Source: Gammaproteobacteria bacterium (GTDB lineage: Bacteria; Pseudomonadota; Gammaproteobacteria; SZUA-140). From it: DNA of 17,176 nt. The stretch's first letter is position 1. Every line of letters begins with the position of its first letter. Positions 1 through 5,590 of this stretch are shown here, in pieces. The stretch is taken from contig JADJQS010000016.1 in NCBI GenBank assembly GCA_016712635.1, positions 1-17,176 on the forward strand. The letters are read 5' to 3'. The notes under the pieces are model-generated. The model saw only the letters and a list, made by a program, of their open reading frames with translations. It had not been told where the DNA came from and searched no databases. The translations under genes were made by a program, and so were the position numbers.

Positions 1-575
1 CTGCAGCTTTCCGGGTCGTTCCAGATCTGCTCGAACAGGCTGAGGTAGGTTGCCGTGAACGGCACCTCATCCATCTTGTTGACAAGGTTCGAAACGGCGT
101 CGCCCTGCTGGTAGCCCAGGTCAACCGCCGTGAAACCATGAAGTGGCATGTAGGCCGTCTCTTTGCCGCCTGCCTGGACACAAGCGAACTGCTGCATGGG
201 CGCCTTGCTACGGTTGCTCTTGAATGTCGCTTTGCGGCGCATCCAATCGGCGCACTCCTTGGCTATGGCGCGCTGGGTCAGCTTGTTTCGAAGCTGGATT
301 TCGAATTCGCTGCCGTACAGACTGCGCTCGCGATCCAACTTGGGAATGTGGAATTCCTTGCGCTCTTTGCGAATCTTGTCGGTAACTTCCTCGGCCACAA
401 ATGTGGGCATGGTAAAAATAAACTCCAGCTTCTCGATTTGTTCAAACTCTGATTTCAACGCCTCATAGGCGTACATCGAGAAACAGGAGGCGGCTATTTT
501 GAGTCGCACTCCAGGCAATAGCGTCTGCTTGAGATCGTCACCGAGCAGGTGGTTGATATTATCGATAAGTTCCAT
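1..575 (-). CDS. N-terminal part of SNF2-type helicase with PLD-like N-terminal domain (runs off left edge)
   Basis: The minus strand is open from an ATG at 573-575 to the window edge, about 191 codons with no stop. It begins MELIDNINHLLGDDLKQTLL and continues with KIAASCFSMYAYEALK, EFIFTMPTFV, ERSLYGSEFEIQLRNKLTQR and TAVDLGYQQGDAVSNLVNKM. From memory this matches the N-terminus of large DEAD/SNF2-like helicases whose first domain resembles phospholipase D; they often sit in genomic islands and restriction or defence loci. The helicase motifs themselves lie outside the window, so the ATPase part is inferred. No clear Shine-Dalgarno is visible before the ATG, but the Met begins the conserved block, which supports this start. 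Base composition is lower in GC than the genes to the right, which fits acquired DNA. The alternative is an uncharacterised PLD-like protein without a helicase. Confidence 0.7.
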   Translation of the reverse strand, partial: MELIDNINHLLGDDLKQTLLPGVRLKIAASCFSMYAYEALKSEFEQIEKLEFIFTMPTFVAEEVTDKIRKERKEFHIPKLDRERSLYGSEFEIQLRNKLTQRAIAKECADWMRRKATFKSNRSKAPMQQFACVQAGGKETAYMPLHGFTAVDLGYQQGDAVSNLVNKMDEVPFTATYLSLFEQIWNDPESC

Positions 576-1001
576 TAAGCCTTAACCATCACGAACATCG
601 GCAATCAAGATGGAGTAGAAATTAATAAGTTTCTGTTGAGTCGACCCAACTATCCAGGCCTCGCTTTGATCCCCTTAACGGCCAGCCGACGGTCTCGCAG
701 ACATGTTGGCCCGGAGCAGACACGTTCTTATAAGTTTTTAGTTCTTATGAGCTTAGAGAGGGATGCTAACACATATATATAGAGTGCCAAACCCTAGGAC
801 TAAGGGCTTAGGACTAAGGACTGAGCCAGGAAAATCAAAGGGATGGGATATGGAATCAACCCTGACGTACCGCCCAGCCCCCGTGAGCTGCCCTGCCCGC
901 AACTTATATACGTCGTTTACACACCCGGTCCGCCTTTTTGCATTTTCTTTATCGCGCCGGGACTAATCTTCCTCTGTGTCCATTACACACGGAGGTTATA
1001 T
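576..1001. other. gene-free stretch between the helicase and the ACT-like gene
   Basis: No convincing coding region is seen on either strand. The stretch is AT-richer than most of the window. It holds the palindrome CTTATAAG (727-734), a heptanucleotide repeat (793-827, listed separately), and a small inverted repeat TGTGT-CCATT-ACACA (975-989) directly before the ribosome binding site of the next gene. It must carry the promoters of the two divergent flanking genes, but I could not pick a convincing -35/-10 pair. Confidence 0.5.
793..827. repeat. degenerate 7-bp tandem repeat, five units
   Basis: Reading in sevens gives CCTAGGA, CTAAGGG, CTTAGGA, CTAAGGA and CTGAGCC, so the consensus is CTAAGGA. 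Two of the outer units are decayed. The array lies in the non-coding gap upstream of the ACT-like gene. Short heptamer arrays of this kind arise by slippage; no function is evident. Confidence 0.6.
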
Positions 1002-1358
1002 ATGAATCTTCAAGCAATGCCGCGAGTGCGAGATTTTTTCCGAGCCCGGGATGAGGTTTCGACCCGGGACAGCAACACCACTACGCATGCTGTTGTGGCT
1101 CCGATTCGCCGCCCCGCGGCGGCGGTACAGCGGGTGATGCTGTCGATCACGGTAGACGCGGGCGTGGTCGCATCGTTGCGCCGCGTGGTGATGAGCGCCT
1201 GCGGGGAATTTGTGGAGATCATGCGTGTGAAGCCGGTCGTACGCTCCAACGACATGAGGGTGAGCATAGGCCTGCACAGCTCAGCGGTGAGTCACGCCAT
1301 GGATGCCGTCATGCGCATCCTGCCGCGTGCCGAATTTGGTCGCATTACTTCGCTCTGA
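1002..1358 (+). CDS. small ACT-like domain protein, function unknown
   Basis: This encodes 118 residues from an ATG preceded by GGAGG at 991-995, six bases upstream, a strong ribosome binding site that decides the start over in-frame upstream ATGs. The N-terminal 40 residues look flexible and basic. Residues about 43-115 alternate strand and helix (VMLSITVDAGVVASLRRVVM, then VSIGLHSSAVSHAMDAVMRI), which resembles the beta-alpha-beta order of ACT or other ferredoxin-like ligand-binding domains. That resemblance is inference from pattern, not a recognised family. There is no signal peptide or membrane segment. The 3' end overlaps the longest reading of the dapA-type gene and runs into a perfect hairpin, so the two may be co-transcribed. 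ACT domains often sense amino acids, which would suit a lysine-pathway neighbour, but this is speculative. Confidence 0.6.
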   Translation: MNLQAMPRVRDFFRARDEVSTRDSNTTTHAVVAPIRRPAAAVQRVMLSITVDAGVVASLRRVVMSACGEFVEIMRVKPVVRSNDMRVSIGLHSSAVSHAMDAVMRILPRAEFGRITSL

Positions 1359-2286
1359 ATCCTGGCGGTCGACGCCAGGATTCCCGGCGCGCGAACCGGC
1401 GCAGGCGCCGACCCGCTTCGAAGGGGTATGGGTGCCGATGGTCACACCGTTCCGTTACGGGCGCGTCGACGTGGAGGCGGCGCAGCGACTTTCGGCAGGT
1501 CTTGTCGAAGCCGGCGTGCACGGTCTCGTGGTGTGCGGCACCACCGGCGAGGCCGCCTCTCTCAGCGTGGCTGAGCAGGATACGCTGCTCGCGGCCGTAC
1601 TCGAGGCCGCCGGATCGCGCTGCCCGGTGGTCATGGGCATCAGCGGCAGCGATACGCGGGCCATGGCCGACCGGGTCGCGCGCCTCGAAGACCAAGGGAT
1701 CGCCGGGTTTCTCGTCTCGGCGCCCGCCTATGTCCGGCCCTCGCAGGAAGGACTCCTGGTGCATTTCCAGGCCATTGCGGCGACCACCACGCGCTCCATC
1801 ATTATTTACAACATCCCGTACCGCACCGGCGTCAACATCGAGCCGGCCACGGTCAAGGCGCTCGCCGCCGATGGACGTTTCGCGGCGCTGAAGGAATGCG
1901 GCGGTAACATCCCGCAATTGATGGACCTGATCAACGAAACCCCGCTCAAGATCCTGTGCGGCGAAGATTCGCTGGCCTTCGTAACCCTCTGCCTGGGCGG
2001 CCATGGCGCGATCGCCGCCTCGGCGCACATCCGGCCCGATCTCCACGTCCGCCTGCTCGACCTGATGCAGGCGGGACAGGTCGAGCGCGCCCGTTCGATT
2101 TCCCGCGCGCTCCTGCCGCTGACCCGGCTACTGTTTTCGGAACCCAACCCGGGACCTCTGAAGGCGGCACTGGCGCTGCAGGGAAAGATCAGCGAAGAGA
2201 TGCGGCTGCCGATGACGCCGGTCTCCGATGCGTGCAGGAAGCATTTGGAAGGCGCGCTGGAAAGTGTGATGGCGCTGCGGATGTAG
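1303..2286 (+). CDS. dapA: 4-hydroxy-tetrahydrodipicolinate synthase (DapA family)
   Basis: A class I aldolase of the DapA/NAL superfamily; the classical reaction condenses pyruvate with aspartate semialdehyde in the diaminopimelate-lysine pathway in the cytosol. Visible residues fit E. coli DapA spacing exactly: CGTTGE with Thr80/Thr81, IYNIPYRTG with Tyr169 and Arg174, and the Schiff-base Lys197 in AALKECGGN (E. coli T44/T45, Y133, R138, K161). The product is 327 residues from the ATG at 1303, about 36 more than E. coli DapA at the N-terminus. That start lies inside the upstream gene and before the hairpin at 1358-1382. Alternatives are TTG 1336, or GTG 1432 with AAGGGG five bases upstream, though the last trims the first beta strand. 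Arg174 favours DapA over other family members, yet an isolated paralogue of different specificity is possible. Confidence 0.85.
   Translation: MPSCASCRVPNLVALLRSESWRSTPGFPAREPAQAPTRFEGVWVPMVTPFRYGRVDVEAAQRLSAGLVEAGVHGLVVCGTTGEAASLSVAEQDTLLAAVLEAAGSRCPVVMGISGSDTRAMADRVARLEDQGIAGFLVSAPAYVRPSQEGLLVHFQAIAATTTRSIIIYNIPYRTGVNIEPATVKALAADGRFAALKECGGNIPQLMDLINETPLKILCGEDSLAFVTLCLGGHGAIAASAHIRPDLHVRLLDLMQAGQVERARSISRALLPLTRLLFSEPNPGPLKAALALQGKISEEMRLPMTPVSDACRKHLEGALESVMALRM
1358..1382 (+). terminator. perfect 10-bp stem-loop at the ACT-like/dapA junction
   Basis: AATCCTGGCG and CGCCAGGATT are exact reverse complements around a 5-base loop GTCGA. The stem begins on the last base of the upstream stop codon. 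There is no T-run after it, so it is not a standard intrinsic terminator; it could be an attenuator, an RNA processing or stability element, or a start-site control for the downstream gene. Confidence 0.5.
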
Positions 2287-2320
2287 GCGAAGGGAAAAAT
2301 AGGAGCGTACTTGAAACATC

Positions 2321-2369
2321 GGGGACAGATTTGAAATCTGTCCCCCGTACTCTGTTAAAATCTGTCACC
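2321..2369. repeat. REP-like palindrome plus decayed half copy
   Basis: A 25-base palindrome with arms GGGGACAGATTT and AAATCTGTCCCC (2321-2345) is followed, after nine bases, by a half copy TTAAAATCTGTCACC (2355-2369) with one mutated C. It lies between the end of the dapA-type gene and the convergent brnA remnant. Confidence 0.85.
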
Positions 2370-2380
2370 GATATTGCAGG

Positions 2381-2541
2381 TCACCCTGCCTTCTTGAGCT
2401 CCTCCCGTATCACCTTGCGCAGCACCTTTTCCAGCGATTTGTCATGCGCCTTGATGTGTTCCCTCAGGGCGTCATTGATCAGGGTCTGGTAGTTGCTTTG
2501 ACCACGGGGCCTCGCCGGCCTTTGGAGAAATCTTCACTCAT
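2381..2541 (-). pseudogene. brnA: brnA antitoxin remnant with internal deletion
   Basis: The ATG at 2541 overlaps the brnT stop by eight bases, as expected for a brnTA operon. It encodes MSEDFSKGRRGPVVK, a normal BrnA start, then hits a stop after 20 codons. Two bases out of frame the sequence continues as NYQTLINDALREHI and KSLEKVLRKVIREELKKAG and stops at 2381, the usual BrnA C-terminus. The missing middle is where family members carry the RITIRLDDDVLxWF strand and helix of the ribbon-helix-helix fold, so DNA binding and probably toxin neutralisation are lost. The event looks like one deletion of some tens of bases that is not a multiple of three. The last 78 bases are about 91% identical to another remnant at 5209-5286. 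Confidence 0.8.
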
Positions 2542-2815
2542 GACTGAGACCCTTGTAGTACTGCCTGGTTTCACTTCTATCCGCTTTTCGCGCCGAGATG
2601 ATGCGGATCAAATCTTCATGCCGCTCACAATATACGACCAGCAGGATATTCAAAGCCGGCCCCATTCCCAGCGTCTTAATACGCACCTCATCCTGAGCAG
2701 GATCATCGACCGTAAGCGCGTTCTCGTCCTCCAGCGCGACAACAGCATCGGCGAAATCGACGCCATGCTTACGGATATTCTGGGCAGCCTTCCTTGGGTC
2801 CCATTCGTACTCCAT
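2534..2815 (-). CDS. brnT: BrnT-family toxin (DUF497), apparently intact
   Basis: The 93-residue product starts MEYEWDPRKAAQNIRKHGVD, the hallmark BrnT opening, and has HEDLIRIISARKADRSETRQ near the end, the conserved R-I-I-S-A-R-K block of this RelE-fold ribonuclease. An upstream in-frame ATG at 2869 would add 18 unrelated residues and lies before the promoter, so I chose 2815. BrnT cuts mRNA and is neutralised by BrnA encoded just downstream, here a broken gene overlapping by eight bases. A strong promoter (2823-2851) places the transcript start almost at the ATG. A toxin gene with intact motifs but no functional cognate antitoxin is unusual. It may be silenced in trans by the second BrnA at 4788-5051, or carry an inactivating substitution that I cannot recognise. 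Confidence 0.88.
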   Translation of the reverse strand: MEYEWDPRKAAQNIRKHGVDFADAVVALEDENALTVDDPAQDEVRIKTLGMGPALNILLVVYCERHEDLIRIISARKADRSETRQYYKGLSHE

Positions 2816-2822
2816 GCACGAA

Positions 2823-2851
2823 AGAGTATGCACAATCCGTGTACGTGTCAA
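2823..2851 (-). promoter_or_regulatory. sigma-70-type promoter of brnT copy 1
   Basis: On the minus strand TTGACA (2851-2846), a 17-base spacer, then TACTCT (2828-2823). Transcription would start within a few bases of the brnT ATG, leaving little or no leader. Confidence 0.6.
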
Positions 2852-2919
2852 CTTGCATCCCAGGAACAATTAACTCTGTCGTGACAGGTGTTTCGTAGAC
2901 CGGATATAGGTGCGGAGCA

Positions 2920-2985
2920 CCGGCATCCGGGGATGCCGGCCTGAATTCCCCGGATTCCGCTGCGCTCCATCCGGGCTACGATGCG
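2920..2985. repeat. dispersed intergenic repeat containing ATCCGGGCTAC, with adjacent hairpin
   Basis: A perfect 9-bp stem CCGGCATCC/GGATGCCGG with a two-base loop (2920-2939) is followed by CCCCGGATTCCGCTGCGCTC and CATCCGGGCTAC (about 2948-2980). A decayed relative of the second part lies at 5128-5158. From memory, GTAGCCCGGATGGAGCGCAG is a common intergenic repeat in gammaproteobacteria. It sits upstream of brnT copy 1. Confidence 0.6.
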
Positions 2986-2999
2986 GGCTGCTCCGGGAA

Positions 3000-3147
3000 G
3001 GGGACAGATTTTAAATCTGTCCCCGTACTGTGGTTGAAATCTGTACCCCATCGCCGTAGTAAAGGGGACAGACTGGAAGTCTGCCCCCTGACGTGAGTGA
3101 AGTCTGTCCCCGATCCTGGGTAGGGGACAGATTTGAAATCTGTCCCC
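3000..3147. repeat. cluster of three REP-like palindromes and two half copies
   Basis: Full palindromes lie at 3000-3024, 3064-3087 and 3123-3147; half copies at 3034-3049 and 3096-3111. The middle one uses the variant stem ACAGACT/AGTCTG. The first two full copies are each followed by about ten bases and then a half copy, so the cluster looks like repeats of one composite unit. It ends 15 bases from the stop codon of the RES toxin gene. Confidence 0.85.
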
Positions 3148-3162
3148 GGGCGGGCAGTGTGC

Positions 3163-3909
3163 TCAGCCCGGCCAGGGTAACGCGCCGTTGACGCGAAACA
3201 CTTCCACCGGAAAGTCGTAGCCCTCCGGGCTGTGGACGGCGTTGAAGCGGACGTGGTGGCCGGAGAGTTCGCACAGCCAGGCGTCCTGGAACAACGGCCG
3301 GGGGCTGGCCAGCGCCGCGGGCGTGAACAGCGCGACGTTGATGCCGTGCTGCGGGTCGCGGGCGGAGGTGTATTCAAAGGCCTCGATGCCGGCCTCGCGC
3401 ATGCTCGCGCCGAGCGCCTGGCTGCTGCTGTAATCGCTGGCGTGCGTGAGTTGCGCTGCGTGTTCGGCGAAGGGCGGATGCTGCAGTTGCAGGCCGCGTT
3501 CGGTCTTGTAGTCGACGCCGAACAGCGTGTGCTGGGTGTCGAGCTTGCCCGGCGGCGGCACGGTCATGCCGTACCAGAAGACGAAGCGGTAATAGGCTGC
3601 CTCGGCCAGCGCCGTGCGCGTCTCGCGCGAGCCGTAGAACAGGCTGGGCTCGCTGCGCCGGCCGAAGCGCGAACCGAATTTCAGCGGCGGATAGCGGAAC
3701 GGCGTGGACAGCAGGTAATGCAGCGACTCCGTGCCCGGCCGCAGCCGTGGCTTGGTGCCCTCGAGCATTTCTTCCAGCACGGACTGGCGCGCGAGCGAGG
3801 CGACCAGTTGATTGGTGGCGACCTGCTCCTGGCTTTCCACCAGGCGCTGCAGCGTGCCCGCGAGCGGGACGGGCGGCGCGGCGGCGAGTACGCCGTCCCA
3901 GGCGATCAT
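3163..3909 (-). CDS. RES-domain toxin of a RES-Xre toxin-antitoxin system
   Basis: The 248-residue product carries the RES signature: FRYPPLKFGSRFGRRSEPSL, then FYGSRETRTALAEAAYYR, with Arg81, Tyr92 and Glu103 at the positions expected for invariant RES residues. Members studied (MbcT, ParT, Res) attack NAD or ADP-ribosylate a target such as phosphoribosyl pyrophosphate synthetase, halting growth. Its ATG follows the stop of the Xre/DUF2384 gene with no gap (TGAATG), so translational coupling is likely, and antitoxin-first order is normal for this family. The protein is longer than minimal RES domains because of an N-terminal helical part (about residues 1-60, VESQEQVATNQLVASLARQS). A REP-like palindrome lies directly downstream. 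There is no signal peptide. The exact reaction cannot be read from sequence. Confidence 0.9.
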   Translation of the reverse strand: MIAWDGVLAAAPPVPLAGTLQRLVESQEQVATNQLVASLARQSVLEEMLEGTKPRLRPGTESLHYLLSTPFRYPPLKFGSRFGRRSEPSLFYGSRETRTALAEAAYYRFVFWYGMTVPPPGKLDTQHTLFGVDYKTERGLQLQHPPFAEHAAQLTHASDYSSSQALGASMREAGIEAFEYTSARDPQHGINVALFTPAALASPRPLFQDAWLCELSGHHVRFNAVHSPEGYDFPVEVFRVNGALPWPG

Positions 3910-4269
3910 TCAGAGTTTTCCGCGGATGGCGTCGAGGTATTCGAGCACGTTGATCAGCCCCTGCACGCTCTTGACCTGCTCGGCCGGGACGCCGCCGGTG
4001 TGGCGGTTTTCCGTGCGCATCCAGTGCGCCATCTGTTCGGCGTCGCCGCCGGTCAGGGCATAGAGGGCGCGGTAGCAGCGGATGAACAGCAGCGCGAGCT
4101 CGCCCGCCTTGCTGTCGGGATCGATGCGGCCGCGGCTGATGGCGGTGCGGTCCTTGCCGACGACGGCGCCCAGCTCGACCTGGTTCATGCCCAGATACCG
4201 GCCGGCGCTGACCAGCGCCTCGGCGAGGACGTCCGCCTTGTCGGGGGTGGTTGCGGCAGCGTGTTTCAT
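3910..4269 (-). CDS. Xre/ParS-type antitoxin with DUF2384 domain
   Basis: A 119-residue partner of the RES toxin. A helix-turn-helix-like region spans about residues 15-48 (AGRYLGMNQVELGAVVGKDR), and the C-terminal half has the DUF2384 pattern HWMRTENRHTGGVPAEQVKS followed by VQGLINVLEYLDAI, which binds and occludes the toxin in this family. I take the Met at 4269 as start because AAGGAG stands nine bases upstream on the minus strand; an in-frame ATG at 4329 would run through the operator-like repeats. It should repress its own operon by binding the inverted repeats at 4297-4330. It ends immediately before the toxin ATG. Confidence 0.9.
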   Translation of the reverse strand: MKHAAATTPDKADVLAEALVSAGRYLGMNQVELGAVVGKDRTAISRGRIDPDSKAGELALLFIRCYRALYALTGGDAEQMAHWMRTENRHTGGVPAEQVKSVQGLINVLEYLDAIRGKL

Positions 4270-4296
4270 GGGAATGGGCTCCTTTTTGCGCTTTAT

Positions 4297-4330
4297 GCAC
4301 AATATACAGAAATATCGTGCTATTTGCACG
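4297..4330 (-). promoter_or_regulatory. operator-like inverted repeats upstream of the Xre-RES operon
   Basis: Two overlapping dyads share the half site GTGC: GCACAATAT...ATATCGTGC (4297-4320, one mismatch) and CGTGC-TATTT-GCACG (4316-4330, perfect). They lie 28-61 bases upstream of the Xre ATG, where an autoregulatory operator would sit. A TATATT box within 4301-4306 on the minus strand could be the -10. Confidence 0.5.
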
Positions 4331-4358
4331 GAATATTAGCCTCTCCCCTGCGAGTTAC

Positions 4359-4433
4359 GGGGACAGATTTAAAATCTGTCCCCCTTACCTGGCTGAATCT
4401 GTCCCCCTTGCTCGAGGCTGAAATCCGTCCCCG
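4359..4433. repeat. REP-like palindrome followed by two half copies
   Basis: A full 25-base palindrome at 4359-4383 (core TTTAAAA) is followed by half copies ending near 4406 and 4433, each after a spacer of about nine bases; the last has the variant ATCCGTCCCC. It fills the gap between the divergent Xre-RES and brnTA copy 2 operons. Confidence 0.85.
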
Positions 4434-4464
4434 GAGGGTTGCCCCGCCCTCTCGCCTCGCGGGA

Positions 4465-4492
4465 TTGACGCCGACAAATCTGTATATACAAT
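4465..4492 (+). promoter_or_regulatory. promoter and palindromic operator of brnTA copy 2
   Basis: TTGACG (4465-4470), a 16-base spacer and TACAAT (4487-4492) form a good sigma-70-type promoter. The perfect palindrome TGTATATACA (4481-4490) overlaps the -10 box, which is where the BrnT-BrnA complex would be expected to repress the operon. Confidence 0.6.
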
Positions 4493-4522
4493 TTTATGCA
4501 TACAGGCAAATGGACTTGCCGT

Positions 4523-4801
4523 ATGCGCATCTCATGGGATGAGAACAAGAACCGCGCGAACCGGCTCAAGCATGGTGTCAGCTTCGAGCTGGCGCAGGAC
4601 GTGTTTGATGACCGGCTCGCGCTGAGCACGCCGGATCGGATCACCGGCGGCGAACAGCGCTGGCATACCCTGGGCATGGTCGATGGAGTCCTGCTGCTGG
4701 TGAGTCACACGGTATTCGAACGCGAAGGCGAGGAAGTCATTCGGATCATTTCGGCGCGAAAAGCCACAGCGCACGAACGGAGACATTATGAGCAAGACTA
4801 A
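4523..4801 (+). CDS. brnT: BrnT-family toxin (DUF497), copy 2
   Basis: From the ATG at 4523 the product is 92 residues and opens MRISWDENKNRANRLKHGVS, the standard BrnT start; an in-frame ATG at 4496 adds nine residues unlike the family and nearly coincides with the predicted transcript start. The C-terminal block EVIRIISARKATAHERRHYE is the conserved RNase region. The antitoxin gene overlaps its end by 14 bases. It is not a recent copy of the toxin at 2534-2815: the two share the family pattern but differ at many positions. Expected role: an mRNA-cleaving toxin held by BrnA. Confidence 0.92.
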   Translation: MRISWDENKNRANRLKHGVSFELAQDVFDDRLALSTPDRITGGEQRWHTLGMVDGVLLLVSHTVFEREGEEVIRIISARKATAHERRHYEQD

Positions 4802-5051
4802 ACAGACGGCCCGGCGGCAGGCGCAGGTCAAGGCGCTGAAACGCTTGCCGGACGCGAAGATCGCAACGGATGACATCCCGGAAGTGCGCGATTGGGATGA
4901 GGCCGTGCGCGGCCGGTTCTATCGTCCGGTCAAGAAGGCCGTCAGCCTGCGGCTCGACGCCGACGTGCTCGCCTGGTTCAAGACGCAGAATGAAAAGTAT
5001 CAGTCCAAGATCAATGAAATCCTGCGCGAGTATATGCGGAGGAATATGTAG
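4788..5051 (+). CDS. brnA: BrnA-family antitoxin, copy 2 (intact)
   Basis: The 87-residue product has a basic N-terminus (MSKTKQTARRQAQVKALKRL), a linker binding region with EVRDWDEAVRGRFYRPVKKA, then the ribbon-helix-helix segment VSLRLDADVLAWFKTQ and INEILREYM. This is the complete BrnA architecture: toxin-wrapping part first, DNA-binding fold last. The ATG lies inside the brnT 3' end with GGAGA five bases upstream, so the two are translationally coupled. A palindromic repeat begins eight bases after the stop. It is the only intact BrnA in the window, hence the only local candidate to counter both BrnT proteins. Confidence 0.92.
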   Translation: MSKTKQTARRQAQVKALKRLPDAKIATDDIPEVRDWDEAVRGRFYRPVKKAVSLRLDADVLAWFKTQNEKYQSKINEILREYMRRNM

Positions 5052-5058
5052 GATGGAG

Positions 5059-5083
5059 GGGGACAGATTTGAAATCTGTCCCC
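5059..5083. repeat. REP-like palindrome downstream of brnTA copy 2
   Basis: A single full 25-base copy (arms GGGGACAGATTT/AAATCTGTCCCC), eight bases after the brnA stop codon. It could serve as an RNA-stabilising hairpin. Confidence 0.85.
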
Positions 5084-5127
5084 CTCAGCACGCGGGCTTA
5101 ATCCGGATAGATATTCGGTTGCTGGTT

Positions 5128-5158
5128 CCCGGAGTCCGCCGCGCCCCATCCGGGCTGC
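5128..5158. repeat. decayed copy of the ATCCGGGCTAC repeat
   Basis: TTCCCGGAGTCCGCCGCGCC followed by CCATCCGGGCTGC resembles the element at about 2945-2980 with several substitutions. It lies between two palindromic repeats in the non-coding gap between brnTA copy 2 and higBA. Confidence 0.5.
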
Positions 5159-5173
5159 ATTACTTAGAGGCAA

Positions 5174-5197
5174 GGGGACAGACTTAAGTCTGTCCCC
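5174..5197. repeat. REP-like palindrome, CTTAAG-core variant
   Basis: A perfect 24-base palindrome with stem GGGGACAGACTT/AAGTCTGTCCCC. Compared with the common form, the A-T pair at the inner stem is replaced by a C-G pair on both sides, so pairing is kept. Confidence 0.85.
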
Positions 5198-5208
5198 GAA
5201 AACGAAGG

Positions 5209-5286
5209 TCACCCCGCCTTCCTGAGTTCATCCCGGATTACCCTGCGCAGCACCTTTTCCAGCGATTTGTCATGCGCCTTGATGTG
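5209..5286 (-). pseudogene. brnA: orphan 3' end of a brnA antitoxin gene
   Basis: On the minus strand this reads HIKAHDKSLEKVLRRVIRDE and LRKAG then stop, the C-terminal tail of a BrnA. It matches the tail of the deleted brnA at 2381-2458 with 7 differences in 78 bases, and the last 43 plus-strand bases are identical. Similarity ends abruptly at 5286, where higA sequence begins, so this is a recombination scar: all of brnT and most of brnA are gone. The higA stop codon lies inside it, in another frame. Confidence 0.75.
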
Positions 5287-5590
5287 CTGATCGTCTGGAT
5301 TTTTCCGGCGCGATCGACAGCTTCAGGCCGAAGGCGTGCAGGACGGCGGTGAGGCTGCTGATGCGGGGATTGCCGTCTTCCGACAGCATGCGGTACAGGC
5401 TTTCGCGGTTGAGGCCGGCGGCTTCCGCCAGTTTGGCGATGCCGCCATGCACGCTGGCGACATCCCTCAGTGCCAGCAAGAAGACGGAGGGATCGGCATC
5501 CTCGAGCGCGGAGGTCAGGTACGCGGCCGCGAATTTCGGGTCAGCGAGATTTTCGTTGAGGGTTTCCTGGTAAGCGCGCGATCTAGCCAT
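5270..5590 (-). CDS. higA: HigA-like antitoxin (addiction module DNA-binding protein)
   Basis: The 106-residue product starts MARSRAYQETLNENLADPKF and matches the small antitoxin family paired with RelE/HigB-like killers. A helix-turn-helix spans about residues 48-70 (HGGIAKLAEAAGLNRESLYR), followed by the family block NPRISSLTAVLHAFGLKLSI. The start ATG overlaps the toxin stop by eight bases. The last residues (KSRRSAHQGA) are read from the orphan brnA tail, so the natural C-terminus was probably replaced at a recombination junction near 5287. All recognisable family blocks lie before it, so function may be kept. It is expected to neutralise HigB and repress the operon at the inverted repeat at 5936-5955. 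Confidence 0.9.
   Translation of the reverse strand: MARSRAYQETLNENLADPKFAAAYLTSALEDADPSVFLLALRDVASVHGGIAKLAEAAGLNRESLYRMLSEDGNPRISSLTAVLHAFGLKLSIAPEKSRRSAHQGA

Noticed and set aside
1345..2046. 233-codon open stretch on the minus strand
   Set aside because: Antisense to the dapA-type gene whose active-site residues are all present; no motif in the antisense product.
3000..3147. Possible CRISPR array because of three spaced palindromes
   Set aside because: Spacers are short and unequal, copies vary in stem and centre, no cas genes are seen, and the same unit is dispersed across the window.
3232..4542. 436-codon open stretch on the plus strand
   Set aside because: It is antisense to the RES and Xre genes, which have clear family motifs; its translation is Arg/Ala/Gly-rich and ends through a palindrome.
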